A stretch of 64,000 bases of DNA from Ehretia macrophylla (GCA_037974665.1 CM075781.1:35441235-35505234), one strand, 5' to 3'. Counted from the stretch's first letter, positions 49,001 to 62,904 are shown. A program made the numbers and translations. The notes: generated by a model from the letters alone, not told the origin.

Positions 49001-50664
49001 GCTTAGAGTGGATAACATAAGCAGGGAATGGGCTAGTGCGCTATGCAGTTATACCTTGAAATTGAAATAATAAAGAGATATATTCTCTTGTGGTGGATGC
49101 AGTTATATTTATGAGCTTGAAAATTTCTAAAATGACTTCATATGCATCTTATGAATGTGGTAATAATATACCCTTGTGGATCACTTGATAATGATATTTA
49201 TATAGAAGTCCCTGAAGGACTAAACATGCTTGAAGCATGCAATTTAAAATCCCGGGAAATGTATTCAATCAAATTACAAAGATCTTTGTATAGATGAAAG
49301 CATTTTGGAAGAATGCAATACAATTGTATTAGTACAAATCTTATAATGTGAGGATATGTTAATATCCCAATATATATTTTGATTTAAAAGAGTCTATTGA
49401 AGAGCTCTTATGAGAAAAGTGGTATATTTATACCAAATATATGATAAAGATTCTCAGAGAATCAAATTTTGCCTCGACCTGAAATTTGAGCAGTTATTAG
49501 ATGAAATGTTGTCTATCAATCAGCTTATAAAGAGAAAGTCTTGAGTTAATAAAGCTCATACTTTGAGTGCCCCAATGGTTTAATCATCGATATTAAAGAG
49601 ACGTTTTCATCCTCAAAAGGAAAAGAATCATTTATGGTCCTGAAGTACCATACTTCAATGAAATTGGTGTATCTTGCTATTCTATGTTATTTTATTAGCA
49701 AGACATATATTACACCAATAAACAATGCATCAATATACTAAATATTTATTTTGTTATTATTTTGGAACAAATTAATATGAAGGCACTCATGATTAAAGTT
49801 GAATGGGTATGAAAATGATGAGCTTTTGTTTGACTCATTACAAGCATGATATTTATTCTTATATGATTGTACCCCTATATATTGATGTTTTGAAATAAAC
49901 TATTGTTGTTACCTCCTCATAGTATTGTCGATATATTTGTACTTTATGAGTGAATGGTACTGCATGATTGCGCAAGTAAAGAAATCTATAATATGATGAT
50001 GGAATCAAGCATATCACCTCAAAATTCTTTTTCATGCACGTGCTCTTGAAGAAATGCTGAATGATGTTAATCAAGATCACTCAAGTGATAATGTAGCAGG
50101 TTTATTCACGAAGAAATTATCTACCACAACATTTGAAAAATTATTTTCACAAGATCGGCATGCGTGAAGTCAGCAATCATACTTGATATGCCAACATGAG
50201 GGGGAGGTAAATACACACTGAACTCTTTTTTCCTTCACCTAGGTCTTGACTCACTGGGTTTTCCTGACAAGGTTTTTAATGAGGCAGTATGCAGCGAATA
50301 ATAAGAATATTGTACTATTTTTCCTTCACTAAGTTTTTTTTCCCATTAGGTTTTTTCCTAGTAAAGTTTTAATAAGGCATATTCTTAAGAGATTAATATC
50401 CAAGAGGGAGTGTTATGAAACGATATATGTGGATATTCATGGACTATAGAAGATATTATTGATTGTAGTCCAAAACCAAGCCCAAGAGAATAAAGGCCTA
50501 CTTGAAATTACTTGGAGAACAAGTTGTGTTTCCTATAAATAGAGCTCTCTACGTTGTAATATGACACACCAAGAAATTCAATACAAGTTTCTTCCCTCAT
50601 TCTTTCTATTATATTTCTCTCTTTATTTTATTGTCTCTTCTATTTTCTCTCTAATTTTATAACA
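40071..50664 (+). mobile_element. Copia-type LTR element, broken, copy B
   Basis: This is the counterpart of 383-8660: LTRs at 40071-40324 and 50411-50664 (254 bp each), target duplication ACATG at 40066-40070 and 50665-50669, and the same primer-binding motif. The LTRs differ by about 4% by eye. The coding part is badly broken. The length is inflated by the nested SIRE-like element at 42308-47151. It starts about 100 bp beyond the TPS stop codon, as in copy A. Confidence 0.88.
42308..47151 (-). mobile_element. SIRE/Maximus-like Copia element, broken, only in copy B
   Basis: The LTRs are 46257-47151 (the 5' one; the element reads on the minus strand) and 42308-43199. Both begin TGTTAGTTTTCTGG, and the 5' one ends TTAACA. 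A perfect 5-bp target duplication GTAGG lies at 42303-42307 and 47152-47156. The empty site with one GTAGG is visible near 4295 in copy A. The minus-strand primer-binding site TGGTATCAGAGC abuts the 5' LTR, and a purine tract abuts the 3' LTR. Gag-type zinc knuckles are at about 46120-46165 (CRECEGFGHIQAGC) and 45345-45395 (CHYCGVPGHIRPRC). Only short traces of pol remain, so it is a broken, non-autonomous element. The LTRs differ by about 6%, mostly C/T and G/A changes. The lineage call is tentative. Confidence 0.85.
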
Positions 50665-50669
50665 ACATG

Positions 50670-53534
50670 GTCATTATTAGTAGATGTCTAACCGGTTTCT
50701 TCAAATATTCAAAAATTTGCTTTTCTTTTAAAGAGGGGGAAGGGGAGCGGGGAGAGAAAGAAAAAAGAAAAAAAAAAACTAGCCAAGTTTGTCAATATGA
50801 TCGGACAAGGCGTCATTTTTCGGAATGCGAGTTGATCAAACCTGAGGAAACTACAGTAGAATTTCTTTAAATTAATACTAGGTAAGTTAATAATCTCTTT
50901 TAAATAATAAAAATATTCGGTCACGACTTGGAACCAGTGTAAAAGTTTAATAATTTAAAAAAAATTATAAGATAATACATTTAAAATATTTTCTTTTTAT
51001 TTTATCTACCCAAATATTTCATAAATTAATACTTAGCTAAAAATTACATAATAAATTGACAATGAGATTAGAGAAACTTGTTCTAATCTTAATCCTAATA
51101 CGAGATTAGAGAAACTTATTCTAATCCTACTAAATTATGTTCTTATCTTCTATTCTCATTATATTTTTCTACTTGTCTTTTCAAATTCGCCTGAAAAATG
51201 AGTCATTTTTAAAAAAAAGATATCATAAATATAATATATTTACTATTAAGCCAAAAAAATTAAAAATGTCTCTATAAATTAATAATTACTAACATTGAAT
51301 AAGAAGGACATGGTAGAAAAGTAAATTGGCAATGAAAAGCACCTCTCATTGATGCAGTACGCTAACTATATAGCATACAAAAGGATTGACACTACAACAA
51401 ATCCTGACTATGTGAGATACAACACAATCTAGCAATCTTAGCTAATCTGTTGTACATACAGTATAGTTGATGCTAAGTAAATGATGGCTAGTTGTAACTA
51501 ACCTCCTTGAGTATGTTCGTGAATATTGTCAATATTATACTCCTTATTTGTAGGTAGCTTTTATAAATAAAGTGGTTTAATAATCATCGATTGTTTATTT
51601 GGTTCACCTATTTATTCTTTTATGGTTATCAAATTTGTGGATTATGTGGAAGGATGAGAAATTTCGCAGTAAGATTAAGATATTATGGCTCAGATATGTC
51701 AATAGCTATAGCTCAATAGGCAATTAGGGCAACTTTCTGAAATTACCATGTAGCAGTTTATAAATAAGCCAAATTAAGACTGTTGTCTTCTTCTTTGTTT
51801 GTTATGTAATTTATAATTTGGTGAGAAGGTAGGGTCCGTAAATAAAGTATGAGGATCTCTGGCACTCGAAGTGTGTTAAGTCATGAGAAAATCACCAAAT
51901 GCCATTGGCTAGTAAAAATTGTTTTAATATATACCTCTTTCATATAGAAAAATTAAAATTTAAAATCACCATATAAGATCGGCCACTTTTTCTAATACCA
52001 ATTAATTTTAAAATAAAATTTTATCATACTTAACATAGTATCAGATAGGCCTTTGTTCACTCTTGTCTAGATCACACGCCGTCCACATGTTTTCTATCTC
52101 TCTCCTAATCATATAGCTCACCTAGTTGCATCTTCAATCCTAATTCTTGATCACTGATCACATGCAACTCACATATCATTCAAAATAAGCAGCATCTGAA
52201 AATCAGATCATACATGAGGAAGACATTAAAATATGTACTTGTCCAACATTGAAGTATCATAAATTCCAAGACCACAATAATAGGTCTTGTACTACATCTT
52301 TTAGTACTAAATGATTTTAGAATAGAATTTCGTGATTCCTTACCCAAATATCGTATACATAAATATATCATATCTCACGAAATGTATAAATACAGAAACT
52401 CACTTGAATGAACGTATGCTGAGCAGATTTACAATTCAATAAGATGTGATTTTTGACATCTTGAAGTTCTTTGATCGTCATTGGCTTTCCTTATGTGATT
52501 TTGGGCTAGAACTTCTTGGGGAACAAGGGTCAGCTATTCATCCTCTTTCCATTTTTCGGCCCCTCTTCCGGGTTAATTCTTCTGCCTTAGTATGGGTTGA
52601 TTAAGTGCTTATACTCTTTTGAGTCTTCTTTCTCGACAAAGAGTTCATGTGGATCATATGCTTTTTCATGAAGCTACTTAATATATCATACCTTTCTTTT
52701 AGTTCATCAAATTTCTGCCTCGGGCGCGGAAGACCAAACAAGAAGATTGTTTACCTTCATTTTGGTGGCAATTGAGGTGGAGAAAGGGATTTAAGGTGAA
52801 GACTTTTTGCTTATGGATGTCTCTACTTTAGGTTAGTATAGATTCTGCAACATTTGCTATATATATGATTTTCTCATTTAAGGAGATGTTTCTCTTAATT
52901 TTTCTTCCAGCTTACCTTTATATGGACAGTAAATGTTTATACAGAAATGGGAAATTATTACTCACATCACATATTGGACGAATCTATTATGAATCAATAC
53001 ACTCACCAAGCCTCGTCCATCTAATATGTCGAAGTATATATATACACCTGATTCATGTCAAAATACTCCTTAGAAATCAGATGAATTCCAAAGTGTTAAC
53101 AACTCATGCATTAGTCAGACCATGTCAATATTGATAATTTATCCAAAGGGTAATTTTGCTTCAAACCTCTTACACTTTGGTTAATGAGAACAAAACTTTT
53201 TCAATTGCAAAAGAAAAAAATCCTACTAAGAGAATGAACTCTTACATGTGGGTTATCAACCCACCCTGAGTACGGAAATGAGTTCTTTACAAGAGAGAAT
53301 TATCTCCACCAAAGTGGGATCAATAACTTCTAACTAATTAGAATACTTTTTAAAATATGAGAGTTAGTTCATTTTTTTAAGATTTGTCTTTTCACAAAGG
53401 GTAGAATGATCAATTTCCAAATGACAATAAATAAAAAAATATAAAGACATATCATTATTGTTTAATTTCAACTAAAACTCTTGCACTTATAGTAGATGAG
53501 AAACAAATCCCGCACAAGTAGAGAAAAAAAACAG
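50670..53534. other. Non-coding part of duplication copy B
   Basis: It matches 8666-11517 with few changes (close to 1% in 51300-51500). No gene is seen. The strong similarity in non-coding DNA reflects the age of the duplication and is not evidence of selection. Confidence 0.6.
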
Positions 53535-55120
53535 TGTGAGGGTCCATCTTGATGGAGTAAAGGCAGTGGCGAGGATGTGGAATAGAGGGAAGAAGATAGG
53601 ATTGTTGCTCAAGGCCTTAAATTTCCCTACGCTCTATATGTTTATCAATTGGGTGGGAGCATGCATCACGTCCACGAGTTATTCTGTTGCATTGAATCGT
53701 AGCCTTGAGGGATATTTTAGTGGGCTCAAGGGTTTGCGACAGGGAGATCCTCTATCTCTTTACCTGTTTGTGCTTGTTATGGAGGTATTCTCTTGTCAGA
53801 TGGAGAAGGCAGCTCTTGGGGATGGATTTTTATTTCACCCAAAATGTGCTAAGAGGAAGATTTCACATTTAAGCTTTTGCAGATGATGTGCGTCTTTTTT
53901 TTTTTGTCAGGCTGATTTGGGTTCGATTATGGAAGTGAAGAAAGTTCTTAAAATCTTTGGAAAACTGTTAGGCCTAAATGTTAATGAGGACAAGAGCATG
54001 GTGTATTTTGGTGGTTGTAGTGCTGGTTTAAAATCATCACTTATTCAGCTTCTTGAGTTCAGAGAAGGTGTTCCTCCATTTACGTACTTGTGTGTTCCTT
54101 TTTCTCCAAGTATAATTAGTAGAAACTCTTTCTACCTGTTATTGGAGAGGATGAGTAAGAGAATCGATCATTGGACTTCTAGATTTCTTTCATTCTCGGG
54201 CAGATTGGTTCTTGTGAATTCCGTCTTGTGAATATCCAACCTTATTGGTCTTCCATTTTGGCGATACCAAAGGGGGGTCATCAAGGAGATGGAAAAGAAA
54301 ATGGCTAGATTTTTGTGGAAAGGGAAGAATGAAGGCCCAAGTAGTGCTAGAGTGAGTTGGGAATAGGTGTGTAGGGGAGTGTCTTTCAAATTGTATGGTT
54401 CTGGATCAGAGCTACTTCTCCTTTTTTAGCAAATATGGCAAGGTGAAAGTCATTTCGAATGGATGTTGGGAGTGGCCTGATAATCCAGTTTTTAAGAATA
54501 TTGGGAACCGTACCCCTTTTTCCCCAGATGTTAATTGGAACGATTCATGGAGGTGGAAGCCAAGTTCTAATGGTATGTTCTCTTCAGCGTCATCATGAGA
54601 GGCTTTTAGAGTTAAGTTTGAGGAGGTTAGATGGCACTATCGTATCTGGAGTAAGGTTAGGGTACCGAATCATAGCTTTCTTACAAGGTTGGCCCCTCTT
54701 AACAGGCTACCAATGAAGGATTGTTTGTTATCTTAAGGTATCATTGAGGACAACATCTGCAAAATTTGTGGTATATCGTAGTGGAGGACAAGGACAACAT
54801 TTTCTTTTCCTATGGTTTGAGTCGTAGAATATAGACCCACGATCTTAATCTTCTCCTCATTGATGAGGGTGTTTATTAAGTGGGATGAGGTAGAGGCATG
54901 GAACAATTGGTGCTGTAGAGGAGAGGGTCTTTAGGCTACTCTGTCAAGACTTCTACTATGTGGAAATGTGTATGCAATTTGGAAAAGAAGGAACTACAGG
55001 ATCTATTGAGACAACTTTGCTTTCGAGGATAGTATTGTTGCTGGCATTATTCAGTTTATTAGATTGCAATTTTACTCTTGTAAAAAGTTTAAAAATAGTG
55101 AAACAAATAGGCTTTTAGTA
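53535..55120 (+). pseudogene. LINE (L1-type) reverse transcriptase fragment, copy B
   Basis: This is the counterpart of 11518-13290. Frames at 53536-53886 (containing GLRQGDPLS, the RT finger/palm region) and 53917-54231 are separated by a disturbed region around the expected FADD box, where a poly-T run (about 53896-53905) shifts the frame. About 250 bp present in copy A are missing near 54372, with GGGGAGTGTC at the junction. The last ~200 bp match the C-terminal zf-RVT-like region. It is dead. Confidence 0.8.
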
Positions 55121-55125
55121 AAGGA

Positions 55126-55750
55126 TATAGGCGGCAGTTAAACAAAAACGTTGTCTATACCCATTTCTAATCTACTTTTTTATTTGTCATCAACAGATAA
55201 TTTTAAATTTTATGTTGAAGTGAATAGGCGGCATTTTTGGTTAACTACCGTCTATACTCAATTTTATACATGTTTTATAAATTTTCTTTAAAGGATATAG
55301 GCGGAATTTTCAGTTAACTGTCGTCTATACTCAATTAGAATCTTTTTTTTTTTTTGTAAACAAATAACTATTTTTAAATTTTTTGTTGATGGGAATAGGC
55401 GGCGTTTTTGTATAACTGCTGTCTATACTCAATTCTATCAATTTTTCATAAATTCTATATATTGTTTTAGATTTTTTGTAAATGGAATAAGCGCCAGTTT
55501 TACAGAAAAATGCCACCTAGACTCAATATTCTTTTTTATTAATTTTTAAAGCATAATATTGGTATTTAATAAACCATACGCGGCAATTTTATGCTAAATC
55601 GTCACCTATTATCAATAATTTTTATTTTTAATATTTTTCTTAATTTATAAGCATTGGTTACATTGAAAAAATACCACATATAATATTAATAGTTGTTTTA
55701 AGGACTATAGGGGGCCGTTATAATGAAAAAGCACCGCATATAGTGGTAAA
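55126..55750. repeat. Hairpin-repeat array (about 93-bp period), copy B
   Basis: About seven units start near 55126, 55222, 55295, 55393, 55486, 55573 and 55703. Early units read ATAGGCGG...CGTCTATACTC; later ones degrade to forms such as ACGCGGCAATTTT...CGTCACCTAT. Each unit can fold on itself. It looks like CACTA subterminal DNA without a recognised terminus. Confidence 0.7.
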
Positions 55751-57455
55751 TAAATTTTTTTAACTCTTTTTAACGACAATAAGTAATTATGGTTTGTATT
55801 TATGTTTAATAAATTTAAGCCTATAAAATCACTTTTCATAACAAGCATTTTAAATCATTAAAAGGCAATAAAAGTTTTGTAAGGGTTGGTAAATCATACT
55901 TTTTCGATCTATCATTTTTAGTTTAAGACATATATGTACAATTACTAACATTATAGTCAAAACTTATCTGGTCGACTTAAATGAATTATTCTTCTATTTT
56001 TAGCTGGTATCAAATTATTATGTAACTTTTGAATTAATAAACATCATACTTAGTATAAAAAATGAAATAAGAATAACATATACCAGTCGTTAGTCTACAT
56101 TATATTGTAAAGCTAATAACATATATATAATCAAACTTTAGGAAGTATGGTAACCTTTTGTTTACTAAGATATGAAATACTGATAAACTTTCAAAAGGCA
56201 TAACTTTACACTCAATGATCTATATTTTTTGCATGAGTAGTCCTGTTCATATATCTCAAAGAGATCTACCCAATGGAATGGTGAAATAAGGGATTTGAAG
56301 TAGTTGTGCCTACTTATTCTCAACCGTTGTTGGCAAAACTTTAAATGGTCATAACTTTTTACTCAGATTCTCTGTTTTCAATGATTTATTTTTCAAATCG
56401 GATATTTTTTGAGATCTAGTCACTAGAAACAGATGAAGGCAGTTTGGCTCAAAGATTTTCTAAAAAAAAAAGCCTTATTTTGATCTTAATTTGATTTTAA
56501 AAGTATACTTGAAACAAAAATTCAAAAATATAATTTATTCGATTTCGAACTACATTGATTGAATTAAAGGAAAATTAACATCATAATACTCTAACTCAAA
56601 AGTTAAATTTAATGTAAGTATAGATAAAGTTCTTATATATTAGATAGATTATTGTCCTTTTTCTTGACAAATAGATAAATTATTGTCCTTTTTTTTTGAC
56701 AAATAAATAAATTATTGTCCTTGTACCATTAAAAATTCTCCACCTCATATTCTATCTATTCATCTTTAATCATTCATCCCGCAAAACATCATACGTCGCG
56801 TGTCAGTCTTAATTATGCTGGAAGGGAACTCCAACGCTAGGAGGGTCAACCTGGACGAATCACAGGAATTTCTTTGGCTTTTCTTGTCCGAAAACCACAT
56901 AATTGAAAAAGGTAGAATCCAAACGATATAATTGCGGAAAAGAATTCTACGGGAAAGTGGGACCACATATCTAATGGTGCAAAACGTGGTGCTTATTGAC
57001 AAAAAATGAAAACGTGGTGCATGCTAGAAAGAAAAAGGACAAAAAACGCGATGGTAGAGTAGTCATTATCTAAAATTATTCATTAATCATCTTACAGAGG
57101 CTAATACTCATTTTGAGTTCCAATAACTTCCCTAAAAAAGGATCCATTAAAAAGGAGCCCCTCACTAAAGTTTATTACTTCCTAAATTTAGAGAGTCATA
57201 TGATTCCTTATTAAAATAAAAAGTTTTAAATTAAAAATAATAGAAAATAAAAGTAGTAGAAAAGTAATATAGCCATTCAATAAAATTTAAATTAAAAAAA
57301 TATAAAACAGGAAAATAGTATTAACAATTAAAAATATTATTATTTTCATGAATGATCGTTAGAACATTGGGAGGAATAACTAGAAAATAAAAAATATTAA
57401 TGAAGTTAGTAATGGTTGATAAAGTAGAATGGGGAGATTCTCTACTCCACATGGC
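55751..57455. other. Intergenic, AT-rich
   Basis: About 1.7 kb without a recognised gene. A threefold tandem repeat of about 38 bp (ATTATTGTCCTTTTT...TTGACAAATA) lies at about 56643-56722. The part at 56760-57060 is less AT-rich but shows no conserved frame. Confidence 0.5.
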
Positions 57456-57460
57456 ACCGG

Positions 57461-57675
57461 TGTTGAATAATAGAGATTACAGAGAATTGTAAAAGATTGA
57501 TATGATTAAATTGAGGGATTTAAATTCTCTATAAATACTTTGAATATTTTTAGCAGTCATATAATGAAAAAAAAAATCATTTCATTAGTTTTGAAAATGA
57601 TATCAAAGAGGTATACGATTATTTGAATATCAAACCCAGAAAAAATAATCTCAGAAATCCCAAACATATCCAAAA

Positions 57676-57706
<31 letters not shown>

Positions 57707-60700
57707 TAACTTTGACTGATTCAAACCCAAACACAAAATCAGATTCATCCAGAAATCAAAAAAAAAGAAGAAAAACTCAGATTCAAATCCAAATACTCAT
57801 AATCAAAACCAAAAAAAAAAAAAAAAATACTCTCAAAGCCAAAGTCAGGAAATAAACCCGTTCAGTCGCCAAAGTTGTCACGCCTCTCGCTGCCTTCCAT
57901 TGTGACTCATGTCTGTGTGAGTCCTTTTTTTGTGTGTGTGTGATGTTGAAAGTCTCCTAATAGTCAATTTTGAAGATATCTACATTTGTAAATATTAGCA
58001 CACTGCACATAAGATGCCAACTATAGGAAAGTTGGCTTAATGATAAAAGAAAATATAATTATGAGATGCCCCCGCATATTTTTTATCTTTGCTTTTCATT
58101 TTTTCTTCACGTGAGAATGTTTTGGATCTCAAATATTTTTGTTTGTTTTCTAACTTGGACAAAAAACTAGCGGGCTAGGTAAGATCATTCATGTTTTATT
58201 TTGGCTTTCTTGTTCTTTCTCTGAACGTTCAAGAAAGATGAAAGCAAAAAAAAAAAAAAAATCTTTGTGGTAAAAGTATAATAAGGTGCTTTATTGTGAA
58301 GACTAAATTATTTTTTTTTGACAAAGTTTACAAAAAAAAATGAGTGAAACATTTGGAATTAAATCTATTCCAGTTATAGTTCAGTCCGAATAAGTTTTTA
58401 ATGCAGGAATCACTCTTACCGAATCCAATTACAACATATGGTCTCAACTCATGGAAATGCAAATTGCTGAAAAGGACAAGAGCTCATATATTCATGGTAA
58501 GGATAAACAACCGTAGAATTTGACAAAGGTTATGAAAAATGGTATACTGAAAATCAAAAGGTCAAACGGAGACTGTTAATATCGATGACTCTAGAAATCA
58601 TAAGGCGTTATTTACGATTACCTACAGCCTATGATATTTGGACTGATTTTTCAAAAGCCTTTTATGATGGCAATGATAAATTACAAGTATTTACTCTGAA
58701 TCAAAAAATATTTTCTACAAAAAAAGTTGGGCGAATTCTCTCTGTGTATTATAGAGAACTGACAGAAATTTTTCAAGAATTAGATCATTGTGATACGATA
58801 GTTATGAAAGATCCAAATGATGTCAAATCCTACCACAAGACTATTGAGTAACTAAGATTACACATATTCCTCGCTGGATTGGATGAGGATTTTGATTCAA
58901 TCAGATGAGAGATTTTACATAGAGACTCAGTACTAAATCTAGAAGAATGTTACTATTTGGCTCGATGAGAAGCTATTCGTCGTACCACCTTCAAAGGCAA
59001 TTTTGATACATCTGAAGCTAGTGCTATGGTTGCTCGAAACCAATCTAATTAGGGTCAACAAGATTGTGGTCAACCCAACAATGGGAGACTACCTAGTGGT
59101 GTTGACAAGTCTTCTTACAAATGCACTCATTGCAATAAGACTGCTCATACCAAAAGTCGTTGTTTTGAGATTGTAGGCAATCCAGAATGGTGGAATCCTA
59201 GTCGCACAAAGAAAAATCAACCAAAGTCATCCACTGCGGTTGTTGTTGATACAAAGATGGAAGATGAAATTATTAATAAAACCTCGACTTTGGTAATCGC
59301 TGCAAACAATGGTGGTAAGGTTTTAAATATTTATACACATGTTTTGAATAGTGCATGAATAATTGATTCTGGTAGAACAGATCACATGATGTATGATTCT
59401 AGACAAGTTTCATAACTCAAACACTCCTCTCAAAAAATTGTCTCTACTGTAAATGGAACTTCCACCCCAGTGCTTGGGGAAGGATCTTTGACTCTAATAA
59501 GTACATTAAATTTAGATTCTGTTTTGGTTGTTCCATCTTTAGATTATAATATTTTGTCAGTTTCTCAAATAACCACTACTTTATCTTGTGTTGTAATTTT
59601 TGGCATGATTTTTGTGTGTTTAAGGACATCAAAACCAGGAAGACGATTGGTTGTAGTATTAGGCGGAGAAAGCTATATTACTTAGACTTGGAATCAAAGA
59701 GTACTAAAAGCTTATGACAAGCTCTGACAGTAGGTGGTTCTAAAAACAAGAAAATAAAAGAAATATGGTTATGGCATCGCATTTTGGACATGCTTCTTTT
59801 GGATATCTAAAAAAATTATTTCTCAATTTATTTACAAATGTTAATGTTTCTAGTTTTAAGTGTGATGTTTGTCAACTTGCCAAAAGTCATTGTGCTTTGT
59901 TTCCATTACGATTGAATAAGAGTCCACTTCCTTTTATGTTGATTCATTCTGATATCTGGGGTCTATCTAAAGTCACTACTTTGGGTAGATCACGTTGGTT
60001 TGTAACATTTATTGATGATTGTACTAGGATGACATGATTTTGCTTGATGAAATCCAAAAGTTAAGTGAACCCAATATTCCAAAAGTTTCATAAAAAATTG
60101 GAACTCAATATAAAATGAAGATTCAAGTTTTTCATAGTGACAATGGAGGAGAATATCAAAGTACCAAGTTTCAACGATATCTAAAAGCACAAGGAATGAT
60201 TCATCACACCACTTGCTTTAACATACCCTAACAAAATGGGTGGCTGAACAAAAAAATCAACATTTGTTGGTGGTTGTCCGATCTTTGTTAATCGAAGCCC
60301 ATATGTCACTATCTTATTAGGGAGAAGAAGTCATCTTTGCATCTTATTTAATCAATCGGGTATCTTCCGACACCGTCAATTTCAAAACTCCCTTTCAAAC
60401 ACTTACTGATGCGGTTGTCGGCCCAGCTATTACACATTTAACTTCTCATGTCTTTGAGTGTGTAGTCTTTGTATACCTTCACAAGCATCAACAAACTAAA
60501 TTAATGACTCAAGCCTTGAGATGTGTTTTTTGTTGATAATGTCACTCATCAGAAAGGTTATCGGTGTTACTATCCTTCAACATGTCGATTATTTATCACA
60601 ATGAATGTTATTTTTCATGAAAACGCAATATACTTCTCTGCACCTGAATTTTAGGGGGAGTACCAGAAGGAAATTCAAATTCTATATTATGATAATCAAG

Positions 60701-62899
60701 GTGAAGGCAACTTGAATATAAGTGGTATAATGTTGGATCCCAGTGGTGATGACTCACAAATTGAAAAAAATAAAAAAAATGGGTGAATTGGATTTAAGTG
60801 GTATGATATTAGATCAAAGTGGTGATGAGCACCCAATAACTAAAGAAGTAGGTCTATCTCCAGCCCAACTTGAAACTGAGTCTCAAGAAAATATGGTTTC
60901 TTCTCCGGTTGACATATCATACCAATCGTTTACTGAAAATGTTCCTGAGCCCCACAGAAGACAATTACCACATCGTCACAATAGAGGTATTCCTAAACCC
61001 ACATATGATCCAGATCTTTCTAGTAAATTAAAATATCTCATGAGTCATTATGTGTCTAACCATTGTTTGTCGGAATCAAATATGTCTTTTATGAATCAAT
61101 TATCTGTTGTATCTATTCCTAACAATGTGTAGGAAGCCTTAGTTGATCCTAGGTGGAAAACAGCTATGAACGAGGAGATGAAATCCTTGGAAAAAAATCA
61201 AGCATGGGAGTTGGTTGATCCTCCACCAGAAAAGAAGCTAGTTGGATATCAGTGGATTTACACTATAAAGTACAAGGTTGATGGCACAATTGAACGCTTT
61301 AAGGTAAGACTAGTAGCAAAAGGATACACTTAAACCTATGGGATTGATTACATAGAAACATTTGCACCTGTAGCCAAAATCAATATAGTTCGTGTCTTGC
61401 TATCTCTAGTGGCTAACCTAGATTGGCCCTTACAATAGTTCGATGTGAAAAATATTTTTCTCTATGGCAAATTATTTGAAGAAGTCTACATGGATCTCCC
61501 ACCTGGGTGCATGATACCAAAAAGGTACAACCAAAAGGTATGCAAGCTAAAAAAATCATTGTGGGCTGAAACAATCTCCTAGAGCATGGTTTGGAAGGTT
61601 CACAAAATCTATGATTGCATTTGGTTACCATCAAAACAACTCAGATCATACTCTTTTCATAAAAAAGGATAATGAAAAAATCACTACGCTCATTGTATAT
61701 GTGGATGATATGGTGGTTACAGGTAATGATCCTAATGAAAAGAAGACCTTATAGAATTATCTATCCAAAGAGTTTGAGATGAAAGATTTAGGCCCCTTGA
61801 AATATTTTCTTGGGATTAAAGTCTCCTGTTCTAATAAGAGAATATTTATATCTCAAAGAAAATATGTCTTAGATCTATTACAAGAAACTGGTATGTCAGC
61901 ATGTCAACCAATCGATACTCCAGTAGAAGAAAATCTGAAGTTATGTGTTGAGTCCAATCAAGTACTAGTTGATAAAAGAAGATACCAGAGACTTGTAGGG
62001 AGATTGATTTACTTATCTCACACCAAACCAGATCTTGCTTATGCTTTGAGTATTGTCAGTCAGTTTACACATAATCCTGGTGAACAACATATTGATACTA
62101 TTATTCGAATTTTGAGGTATTTGAAGTCTGTTCCAGGAAAAAGAATATCATTCACTATAAATGTAAACAATCGAAACATAGAAGCATATACTGATGTTGA
62201 CTGGGTTGATAATATGGGTAACAAACGATCTATTTCTGGTTACTTTACCTTTGTAAGAGGTAATCTTGTGACATGGAGAAGTAAGAAACAAAATGTTGTA
62301 ACTCGCTCAAGTGCAGAAGCTGAATTCAGAGGTTTGACAAATGTTCTTTGTGAGACATTATGACTAAGACTTCTTTTGCAGGATTTAGGCATTTTATTTG
62401 AACAACCTATACGATTGTTTTGTGACAATAAAGCAGTGCTTGATATTGCACATAATCCAGTTCAACATGACCGAACAAAGCACATCGAGGCAGATAGATT
62501 TTTCATTAAGAAAAAGCTGAATAAAAAAATTGTGGAATTATCTAAGATTCGTTCAGAAGATTAGTTGGCTGACATCATCAACCAAGCTGTCTCAAATAGA
62601 GTGTTCTTAAAGTTTATAGACAAGTTGGGCATATGGGACATCCATGCACCAACTTCAGGGGGAGTGTTGAATTGTAGAGATTACACAACTTTATAAATCT
62701 CTAATAGTCAAGCTTGTTGAATTATAAAGATTACATAGTTGTACAAATCTCTAATAGACAAGTTTGTTGACTATTAGAGATTACAGAGGATTGTGAGCAA
62801 TTGATAGGATTAGATTGAGGGATTTAAATTCTCTATAAAGACCTTGTATATTTTTAATCAGTCATATAATGGAGAAAACCATTTCATTAGTTTTGAAGA
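57461..62899 (+). mobile_element. Copia-type LTR element with very short LTRs, broken
   Basis: The 5' LTR is 57461-57597 (137 bp) and the 3' LTR 62665-62899 (235 bp), both starting TGTTGA. TGATATCAAAGAG, a degenerate primer-binding site, follows at 57598, and the purine tract CAGGGGGAG precedes the 3' LTR. Possible target duplications are ACCGG (57456-57460) and ACCGA (62900-62904). Parts in Copia order are: gag from about 58340 with a zinc knuckle near 59120-59165; GAG-pre-integrase and integrase about 59740-60500; reverse transcriptase about 61140-61800 with YVDD near 61700; RNase H about 62170-62620. The reading frame is broken about a dozen times, so it is a fossil. The 3' LTR carries two extra 50-bp repeats. 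Confidence 0.88.
62665..62764 (+). repeat. Two extra 50-bp repeats at the 3' LTR start
   Basis: TGTTGA...-type units at 62665-62714 and 62715-62764 precede the part that matches the 5' LTR (from 62765). Each contains AGATTACA and AAATCTCTAATAG. Confidence 0.85.
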
Positions 62900-62904
62900 A
62901 CCGA

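Larger units (their letters stand above)
39689..55462 (+). repeat. Segmental duplication, copy B
   Basis: It parallels 1-13642 from inside TPS exon 7 to the hairpin array. The duplication probably extends left through the whole TPS gene, but copy A's counterpart is outside the window. Unique to B is the SIRE-like element at 42308-47151. The right edge of similarity is at about 55462, inside the hairpin array. Confidence 0.93.

Noticed and set aside
56766-57002. 78-codon minus-strand open frame in less AT-rich DNA
   Set aside because: No family motif and no splice context; treated as chance.
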